Shown in pieces: positions 6,850-11,696 of a DNA stretch of 11,696 nucleotides. Below the pieces are notes generated by a model. That model saw only the letters and a list, made by a program, of their open reading frames with translations. It ran no database searches and was not told where the DNA came from. Position numbers and translations under genes: made by a program. How positions within the stretch are numbered: position 1 is the stretch's first letter; the number at the start of each line of letters is the position of its first letter. The stretch is from an uncultured Lachnobacterium sp. (GTDB lineage: Bacteria > Bacillota > Clostridia > Lachnospirales > Lachnospiraceae): the NCBI GenBank assembly GCA_945971355.1, contig CAMFPD010000056.1, positions 1 through 11,696 of the forward strand. Direction: 5' to 3'.

Positions 6850-7671
6850 CTAATTGCAAAGTGACCGAATAGCCTTCTCTAGGTTAGCCATTTCCATATC
6901 AATTCCACAATCAAAAATTCCAAAATTCGTTTCTAACTGACAATCTGACTCACTCATTCTACTGTCGTTCACAATTTCAATTTCTATATCATCACCAACT
7001 CGGCTTCTTATCTCATCTAAATGTGATTTAACGAAGCTATAGTTCTCACCAGATATTCTAATTTTGAAACTTTTTTCAATTTCAATATTTGAAATCGTGC
7101 TTTTTACAAGCGACAGCAAAAGTTCTTTCTTATCATCAAATTGAACAGTAAATACTTTATTAAATACTTTTATAACAGCATCCACAATATCAGACTCAAG
7201 TTCTTCTGTATATCTCTTATACTCTTCTTCCAATTCGCTTTTTTTACATATAAGCTCATTTTCTATTTCCTGACTTCTGTGAATAAGTTCATTTTCCTTT
7301 TCTCGAAGTCCATCATTGTAACCTTCAATACGCTTTTCTTCAAAAATAGCGTCAATCTGGCTCTTTGCTTCTTCAAGAATAGAATTCGCATTTGCCTTAG
7401 CTTCACTTATGATACTATCTGCCTCAGCTCTTGCATTTTCTAACATTTCATTTGCAGCGGTTTCAGAATCAGGTTTGTTTATTTCCTCAACAACATCTGC
7501 CAAAATTCCATCAACAAATCCATCTGTTTGTTCTTCTGCTGTTTTTTGTTCAGTTTTCTGTTGTGCTTCTCTAAGCTCCTTTAAGCGCAGTTCAACTTGC
7601 CTGTTTGAATTAATAATCCTCGCCTTACTGCTCTGCTCCACAACATAATACTGGCGCACCAAATTAGACAA
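6850..7671 (-). CDS. fliH: Flagellar assembly protein FliH (export ATPase regulator)
   Basis: FliH dimers bind FliI, hold it inactive in the cytoplasm and tether it to the C-ring and export gate, acting like the peripheral stalk of F-ATPase. The 273 residues contain a variable N-terminus, a long alanine/glutamate-rich helix (about 75-170, with EARAEADSIISEAKANA and EGYNDGLREKENELI, the FliH glycine-repeat region in reduced form) and the C-terminal FliI-binding domain (about 160-273), ending with DCQLETNFGIFDCGIDME, a clear match to the conserved FliH/YscL C-terminal motif. The start is TTG at 7671, overlapping the end of fliG by 8 bases, with a perfect GGAGGTGA 8 bases upstream. In-frame TTG at 7662 and GTG at 7659 are worse spaced. 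FliH is weakly conserved, so the call also leans on its position between fliG and fliI. Confidence 0.9.
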   Translation of the reverse strand: MSNLVRQYYVVEQSSKARIINSNRQVELRLKELREAQQKTEQKTAEEQTDGFVDGILADVVEEINKPDSETAANEMLENARAEADSIISEAKANANSILEEAKSQIDAIFEEKRIEGYNDGLREKENELIHRSQEIENELICKKSELEEEYKRYTEELESDIVDAVIKVFNKVFTVQFDDKKELLLSLVKSTISNIEIEKSFKIRISGENYSFVKSHLDEIRSRVGDDIEIEIVNDSRMSESDCQLETNFGIFDCGIDMEMANLEKAIRSLCN

Positions 7672-8668
7672 CTATATCGTCACCTCCACCTCGTGAAATA
7701 ACGATTTCAGCAGAATCTTCAAGCTTACGAATAACAGCAACAATCTTCTGCTGTGCTTCCTCGACATCCTTCATACGTACTGGACCCATGAAATCCATAT
7801 CTTCCTTTATCATAGCTGCCAGACGTTTTGAAAGGTTTCTAAAGATAACATTCTGAACCTCTTCTGTTGAACTCTTAAGTGCAAGTTCAAGGTCGGCATT
7901 ATCAACGTCTCTAAGAACTCTCTGAATTGCTCTGTCGTCAAGAAGAAGAATATCCTCAAATACGAACATCTTCTTACGAATTTCATCAGCAAGCTCTGGC
8001 TCTTCAATTTCAAGAGATTCCATAATATGCTTCTCTGTAGTTCTATCAACACTATTCAAAATATTAACAATGGCATCAATTCCACCAACAATTGTGTAAT
8101 CCTGATTAACAAGAGATGCAAGCTTTCTTTCGAGAACTCTCTCAACCTCTTTGATAACATCAGGCGAAGTTCTATCCATCTGTGCAATTCTTCTTGCAAC
8201 ATCAGCCTGTTTTTCAGGTGGTAAAGCACCAAGTACCATAGACGCCTGAGTAGCCGGAAGGTAAGAAAGAATCATTGCAATAGTCTGTGGATGTTCATCC
8301 TGTATAAAGTTAAGAAGCTGACTAGGTTCAGTTTTTCTAACAAACTCAAATGGACGAACCTGAAGAGATGCTGTCAGTTTCGCAATTACACCCTGAGCCT
8401 TCTCATCTCCTAGTGCTTTTTCCAGCAATTCCTTGGCATATCCAATACCACCCTCGGCAATATACTGCTGTGCGAGACACACCTGATAAAATTCATTAAG
8501 TACATCCTCTTTATCTTGCGGAGATACACTTCTAGTATTTGCAATCTCTAAAGTAAGCTCCTCAATTTCCTCTTCCTTTAGATGCTGAAATATCGTAGAA
8601 GCCTTCTCTGGTCCTAATGTAATTAATAAAATTGCAGCCTTCTGCACGCCACTGTAATCGCTAGCCAT
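7664..8668 (-). CDS. fliG: Flagellar motor switch protein FliG
   Basis: FliG sits on the cytoplasmic face of the MS ring, forms the top of the C-ring and takes torque from the stator. The 334 residues cover all three domains. The N-terminal FliF-binding part is about 5-100 (QKAAILLITLGPEKAS). The middle domain carries the EHPQ motif (125-128) and LPPEKQADVARRIAQMD (149-165). The C-terminal torque domain has the charged ridge MFVFEDILLLDDRAIQRVLR (234-253) and ends MGPVRMKDVEEAQQKIV then EIVISRGGGDD. I chose the ATG at 8668: it lies 2 bases after the fliF stop, GGGAG is 5 bases upstream, and the protein then begins as other FliGs do. A TTG at 8680 would add four residues. The final Gly-Gly-Gly-Asp codons contain the fliH ribosome site. 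Confidence 0.97.
   Translation of the reverse strand: MASDYSGVQKAAILLITLGPEKASTIFQHLKEEEIEELTLEIANTRSVSPQDKEDVLNEFYQVCLAQQYIAEGGIGYAKELLEKALGDEKAQGVIAKLTASLQVRPFEFVRKTEPSQLLNFIQDEHPQTIAMILSYLPATQASMVLGALPPEKQADVARRIAQMDRTSPDVIKEVERVLERKLASLVNQDYTIVGGIDAIVNILNSVDRTTEKHIMESLEIEEPELADEIRKKMFVFEDILLLDDRAIQRVLRDVDNADLELALKSSTEEVQNVIFRNLSKRLAAMIKEDMDFMGPVRMKDVEEAQQKIVAVIRKLEDSAEIVISRGGGDDIVV
7680..7687 (-). promoter_or_regulatory. fliH ribosome binding site embedded in the fliG coding sequence
   Basis: GGAGGTGA, an ideal Shine-Dalgarno match, is encoded by the last Gly-Gly-Asp codons of fliG and lies 8 bases before the TTG start of fliH. It decides the fliH start and suggests that fliH translation is coupled to translation of fliG through its end. 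Confidence 0.85.
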
Positions 8669-8670
8669 AA

Positions 8671-10272
8671 CTACTCCCAATCCTCATTCAGCCAATTACG
8701 AAGTAATAACGCAACCGCATCCGGATTTTCATCAACAAATTTTTCGATAAGAATTCTAGTCTCAGATTTCTCTGTATAACCGATATCATCCAGTGAAGGC
8801 TCATCAGCTGTCGCATCAAGTAATGACTCAACTGAAATTTCAACCTCCGGTTCAACCTCTTTGACAGTTCTTGTACTCTTGAATACAACAAATGCAAGAA
8901 GAGCAAAAATAACTACTGCCAATGCAATCTGGAGAATATCACTGTATGAAATATTCATTCCACTCTTGTCAATAAACTCAGCCTGCTCATAAATCAAAAA
9001 TGTAATATTATCAGCAGAAAAACCAGTAGAATTAGAAACCATAGAGATAAAATCTTCGTCAACCTCTGTCACCTTTACAGGATCAGCATTATTAATCTTA
9101 AACTGTTCCCATGTAACATCCTCTAATTCTCCATTTTCTTCCATAGTAGCCTGATCATAAACAACATATCTCGTTGCTACAACTGAAACAGAAGACTTAT
9201 CATAATCAATATTTCCACCATTATCCTTCTTTGTAATAATAGTTTCATCATTCAAATAATTATAATCATTATCTGTAATTGTTGACTCAGAATACTGATT
9301 ATCCTGTGTCATGTAAGTTACATCATCATCATTTGCATCAGTTCCAGGAACTGCCGCATCGCCATTTATAGCCGACGATTCATAGAGAGATTCAGAGTCT
9401 GTAATACCATGATCTAATCCTTCCGGATATGAGTAATGCTTTTCAGCAGACTCAGATGTTTCAAAATTAACGCTGAGATTCATTCCAACCTCAATATTAG
9501 AGAACACATTTGAATCCTGAAGTGTCTGAATAATTTCATCCTTAACCTGTCTCTCAAGCTTGTCCTTGTAGCTAAGCTGTGAGCTTGCAAGTCCTGCTGA
9601 AGTTTCTGTGTCAGCACCAGAATACAGAACATTAGCTTTTGTATCTATAATAGTAATGCCCTTTGTAGAATCATTCCCAAGCTGTGTTGCAACTAATCTT
9701 GCAATTGCATAAGCCTGATCTTCTGTAATTGAATCCTTAATATCCAGAGTGATTGCAGCAGTTCCTTCCTCCTCCTTTGAAAGGATGGTGCCATCATTGC
9801 TTGGCAAATCAATGTCTACTGAAGCTGCTTTTACAAAATCAAGTTGCTGAATATGCTCCGCAAACTTTCCTTCCAGGTAAACCTGATATTTCTTCTGCTT
9901 GTCTGCCTCTGTAGTAGAAAAGCTTCCATCAGTAACATTGCTTATATCATAACTTTGAGAAGGGATATCTCCCTCTGCAAGCGCCATCTCAGCCTCAACT
10001 TCATCTGCAGAATTTACTGTATATACAAGATTATTGCTCACTTGATATTGTATACCCGCATCATTAAGTATCTTTTTAACCTCCGAAGCCTGTGCTGCAT
10101 CTTCACACGCAATCAGCTGTACCATCGTAGGTCTTGATACCACATATCCTAAAATAATTAACGCAACAATAATAACTGCAGTAATACTAACAATAAGAGT
10201 TCTTTGTTTTGTATTAAATTTTTTCCACCATTCCAAGATTTTATTAATTATCTTTTGAATTTGCTCTGGCAT
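8671..10272 (-). CDS. fliF: Flagellar MS-ring protein FliF
   Basis: FliF forms the membrane ring on which the motor and export gate are built. The 533 residues show transmembrane helix 1 at about 25-44 (LIVSITAVIIVALIILGYVV), the ring-building YscJ/FliF region at about 48-215 (including KYQVYLEGKFAEHIQQLDFV, 128-147), a FliF C region at about 232-430 and transmembrane helix 2 at about 446-466 (ILQIALAVVIFALLAFVVF). The short cytoplasmic tail ends IEKFVDENPDAVALLLRNWL (509-528), the FliG-binding motif. Between about 272 and 362 the extracytoplasmic part is very rich in Asp, Asn, Ser and Tyr (TDANDDDVTY, SESTITDNDYNYLNDE) and diverges from common FliFs. The ATG at 10272 has GAGGT/AAGG upstream and follows fliE by 14 bases. 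Confidence 0.95.
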   Translation of the reverse strand: MPEQIQKIINKILEWWKKFNTKQRTLIVSITAVIIVALIILGYVVSRPTMVQLIACEDAAQASEVKKILNDAGIQYQVSNNLVYTVNSADEVEAEMALAEGDIPSQSYDISNVTDGSFSTTEADKQKKYQVYLEGKFAEHIQQLDFVKAASVDIDLPSNDGTILSKEEEGTAAITLDIKDSITEDQAYAIARLVATQLGNDSTKGITIIDTKANVLYSGADTETSAGLASSQLSYKDKLERQVKDEIIQTLQDSNVFSNIEVGMNLSVNFETSESAEKHYSYPEGLDHGITDSESLYESSAINGDAAVPGTDANDDDVTYMTQDNQYSESTITDNDYNYLNDETIITKKDNGGNIDYDKSSVSVVATRYVVYDQATMEENGELEDVTWEQFKINNADPVKVTEVDEDFISMVSNSTGFSADNITFLIYEQAEFIDKSGMNISYSDILQIALAVVIFALLAFVVFKSTRTVKEVEPEVEISVESLLDATADEPSLDDIGYTEKSETRILIEKFVDENPDAVALLLRNWLNEDWE

Positions 10273-10286
10273 TTAACCTTACCTCT

Positions 10287-10598
10287 TTATACCTGCATCT
10301 GCATAATTTCTTTGTATGCTTCAACTACTTTATCCCTGACAGCAACTGTATACTGTAACGCAACAGAAGCCTTTGCCTGCGCAATCAGCAAGTCATGAGT
10401 ATTCTCAGACTCTCCTAATGCAAACTGAATCTCTGCCTCCTGTGCCGCATTCTGCAAATCATTTGTTTCGTTAACAGAATCCATCATCGCCGAAAGAACG
10501 TCGCTAAAAGTATCAGTCTTCTCACTTTCAACCAGTTTAGTATCAGTAATGTAATTATCCAAATTTCCCAAAGAAATTCCATCAATCGAAATTGCCAT
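10287..10598 (-). CDS. fliE: Flagellar hook-basal body complex protein FliE
   Basis: FliE joins the MS ring/export gate to the rod and is among the first exported rod subunits. The 103 residues match the family size. The conserved C-terminal half includes FSDVLSAMMDSVNETNDLQN (31-50), a middle helix ending FALGESENTHDLLIAQAKAS, and ALQYTVAVRDKVVEAYKEIM (80-99). The N-terminus (MAISIDGISLGNL) is the short variable export region. The ATG at 10598 has GGGGG 8 bases upstream and an AGGA closer in, a less typical ribosome site than its neighbours. It lies 20 bases after flgC and 14 before fliF, in the usual flgB-flgC-fliE-fliF order. Confidence 0.94.
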   Translation of the reverse strand: MAISIDGISLGNLDNYITDTKLVESEKTDTFSDVLSAMMDSVNETNDLQNAAQEAEIQFALGESENTHDLLIAQAKASVALQYTVAVRDKVVEAYKEIMQMQV

Positions 10599-10618
10599 TT
10601 CCTAAACCCCCGAAAAAT

Positions 10619-11059
10619 CTATAATCCTATTGTCAACCCTTTTTCAGCCATAGATTTACTAGCAGAAAAAGCAGTTGCATTAGCCTCATAGGCTCTTGTT
10701 GAATCTATCAAATTAGTCATCTCAGTCACAGTATTTACATTTGGATATGAAACGTATCCATCTTCATCTGCATCCGGATTAGCAGGATCATATTCCTTTA
10801 CAAATTCCGTCTCATAATCCTCTGTCACCTTTTTAACTTTAACTCCATTCCCCACTGCCTCATTCTTTGATGCAGAATACACCTGACTGAATGGAGTTAC
10901 ATTTCTCTCCGAAAAAGTAACTACCTTTCTTCTGTATGGTCCACCTTCTGCTGTGGATGTTGTGTTAACATTTGCAATATTTTCAGCTATAATGTCTGTT
11001 CTAAATCTCTGTGCTGTCATTCCCGAAGCACTGATATTAAATGATTGAAATAATCCCAT
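10619..11059 (-). CDS. flgC: Flagellar proximal rod protein FlgC
   Basis: FlgC is a rod subunit of the basal body, exported by the flagellar type III system. The 146 residues show the rod-family N-terminal helix NISASGMTAQRFRTDIIAEN then IANVNTT (about 8-34), the FlgC-typical GGPYRRKVVTF, a short middle region (YDPANPDADEDGYVSYPNVN) and the C-terminal helix NVNTVTEMTNLIDSTRAYEA followed by SASKSMAEKGLTIG. The ATG at 11059 has GGGGGATGA a few bases upstream. It lies 17 bases after flgB. Confidence 0.96.
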   Translation of the reverse strand: MGLFQSFNISASGMTAQRFRTDIIAENIANVNTTSTAEGGPYRRKVVTFSERNVTPFSQVYSASKNEAVGNGVKVKKVTEDYETEFVKEYDPANPDADEDGYVSYPNVNTVTEMTNLIDSTRAYEANATAFSASKSMAEKGLTIGL

Positions 11060-11076
11060 AATTCATCCCCCTAGAA

Positions 11077-11469
11077 TTACTTGCCTAATGCTGTTCTCAT
11101 TCTGGAAAATTCAGAATTCAAACTAGTTGCAAGAGCCTCGTATCTAATCTGTTCTGATGCTAATTCAACATTTTCAGTATCAATATCGACATTATTTCCA
11201 TCAAGTCTATAAGAATAATTTGATGAATCAGTATAAACCTGTGGATTAAGCTCATTTACATCAAGTGCACCAATCTTGCTATCCAACGACTTATGCTTAC
11301 AGTTTCCAAGCTCATTACTTAAAACACTCTGAAAATCTATATCCTGTCTCTTATAACCAACAGTATCAACATTCGCAATATTATTGGCAATCAATGCTTC
11401 TCTCGTCCAGCTGGAATCCGCTGCCTTGGTAAGAACATCCACATAATTGAATGCTGTTGAATTAATCAT
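11077..11469 (-). CDS. flgB: Flagellar proximal rod protein FlgB
   Basis: FlgB is a rod subunit next to FliE and the MS ring. The 130 residues include the rod-family N-terminal motif REALIANNIANVDTVGYKRQ (about 23-42) followed by DIDFQSVL, a variable middle with GNNVDIDTENVELASEQIRY (about 91-110), and the C-terminal helix EALATSLNSEFSRMRTAL. It is the first gene of the operon. GGAGG (11476-11480) sits 6 bases before the ATG. The 227 bases upstream carry the promoter-like and palindromic sequences described separately. Confidence 0.96.
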   Translation of the reverse strand: MINSTAFNYVDVLTKAADSSWTREALIANNIANVDTVGYKRQDIDFQSVLSNELGNCKHKSLDSKIGALDVNELNPQVYTDSSNYSYRLDGNNVDIDTENVELASEQIRYEALATSLNSEFSRMRTALGK

Positions 11470-11512
11470 ACCATCCCTCCATACTCTTTACCTAATTACT
11501 CTATATTACATA

Positions 11513-11540
11513 ATTATAAGATATATTGTGAAAAACACAA
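11513..11540 (-). promoter_or_regulatory. Candidate sigma-A-type promoter for the flagellar operon
   Basis: On the minus strand a perfect TATAAT (11513-11518) is preceded, after a 16-base spacer, by TTGTGT (11535-11540; 3 of 6 match to TTGACA). This would start transcription about 36-40 bases before the flgB ATG. A second partial candidate is a perfect TTGACA (11578-11583) with a poor GTTAAA -10 (11555-11560) at 17-base spacing. I saw no good sigma-28 type promoter (TAAA with GCCGATA). The start site is unproven. Confidence 0.5.
11526..11540. promoter_or_regulatory. Inverted repeat overlapping the promoter -35 region
   Basis: TTGTG-AAAAA-CACAA (plus strand) is a perfect 5-bp inverted repeat with a 5-base centre. 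It covers the -35 element and part of the spacer of the TATAAT promoter candidate, a typical position for a repressor operator. It is short and AT-rich, so chance is possible. Confidence 0.3.
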
Positions 11541-11587
11541 GTAATTTTTGTTTTTTTAACATCATCTAGTGTTTTTTTGTCAAATCA

Positions 11588-11601
11588 GCACTATATAGTG
11601 C
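11588..11601. promoter_or_regulatory. Perfect 14-bp palindrome, possible operator
   Basis: GCACTATATAGTGC is fully self-complementary over 14 bp and sits five bases upstream of a perfect TTGACA hexamer (minus strand, 11578-11583). A degenerate related site, AACATCATCTAGTGTT (11558-11573, 10 of 16 bases symmetric), lies 29 bp away centre to centre. This resembles a dimeric regulator binding site upstream of the operon. The regulator is unknown. Confidence 0.45.
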
Positions 11602-11639
11602 GAGAATATATTTATAAACTTGATTACATATAAACACAC

Positions 11640-11667
11640 AAAAGGACTTATAAAAATAAGTCCTTTT
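11640..11667. terminator. Inverted repeat, likely rho-independent terminator of the preceding transcription unit
   Basis: AAAAGGACTTA (11640-11650), a 6-base loop TAAAAA, and TAAGTCCTTTT (11657-11667) form an 11-bp perfect stem flanked by A and T runs. The T-run is short in both directions (TTTTATATG on plus, TTTTGTGTG on minus), so it may work either way and only moderately well. It probably separates the flagellar operon from whatever lies beyond 11696. The remaining bases between here and flgB hold no open frame of note. Confidence 0.6.
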
Positions 11668-11696
11668 ATATGATAAAATCCATTTGCTATTAAGTT

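Noticed and set aside
8669..8680. Longer fliG from the TTG at 8680.
   Set aside because: It adds four residues overlapping fliF with no better ribosome site; the ATG at 8668 gives the normal FliG N-terminus.
11470..11696. A sigma-28 (SigD/FliA) promoter upstream of flgB.
   Set aside because: No TAAA with GCCGATA-like sequence at about 15-base spacing was found on the minus strand; TATAAT and TTGACA-like elements are present instead.

Overview
The window is one long minus-strand operon for the flagellar rod, MS ring, switch, type III export ATPase complex and hook. Transcription runs from high to low coordinates: flgB, flgC, fliE, fliF, fliG, fliH, fliI, fliJ, a ylxF/MotE-like gene, fliK, flgD, a small conserved flagellar-operon gene (TIGR02530/Flagellar_put type) and flgE. 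flgE runs off the left edge. Gene order matches the core of the Bacillus subtilis fla/che operon (flgB to flgE), with one extra small gene between flgD and flgE. Strong GGAGG-type ribosome sites, AT-rich DNA and the proteins themselves point to a low-GC Firmicute. A motile anaerobic clostridium of the Lachnospiraceae type (Roseburia/Butyrivibrio/Eubacterium-like) is my best guess, but genus cannot be fixed from this window.

Layout. Positions 11470-11696 are non-coding: an inverted repeat able to act as a terminator (11640-11667), a perfect 14-bp palindrome (11588-11601), three A/T tracts spaced 21 bp apart, and a sigma-A-like promoter candidate ending about 36-40 bases before flgB. From 11469 to 8671 lie flgB, flgC (proximal rod), fliE (rod to MS-ring adaptor) and fliF (MS ring). 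From 8668 to 5019 lie fliG (switch/rotor), fliH (ATPase regulator), fliI (export ATPase) and fliJ (ATPase stalk). From 5006 to 1363 lie the MgtE_N-like membrane-anchored protein, the hook-length ruler fliK, the hook cap flgD and the small TIGR02530-type protein. The first 1282 bases hold the N-terminal 427 codons of flgE, the hook protein. Genes are tightly packed (gaps of 2-36 bases, one 8-base overlap), apart from a 60-base gap before fliJ and an 80-base gap before flgE that may fold into a small RNA structure.

How they work together. FliF forms the membrane ring, FliG docks on its C-terminus and receives torque, FliH/FliI/FliJ deliver substrates to the export gate (genes not in the window), FliE/FlgB/FlgC build the rod, and FlgD caps the growing FlgE hook while FliK measures it. 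No P- or L-ring genes are interspersed, as expected for a Gram-positive-type flagellum.

Most notable points: (1) a near-perfect 75-bp in-frame tandem repeat, three copies, inside the hook-length ruler fliK; (2) a FlgD whose C-terminus carries a helical module resembling those of Gram-positive surface proteins, plus an acidic tail; (3) TTG starts for both fliH and fliI, with the fliH ribosome site embedded in fliG's last codons; (4) symmetric, possibly curved DNA upstream of flgB. I found no mobile element, CRISPR, tRNA or rRNA, and no wholly new system: this is a conserved flagellar locus with some lineage-specific details.
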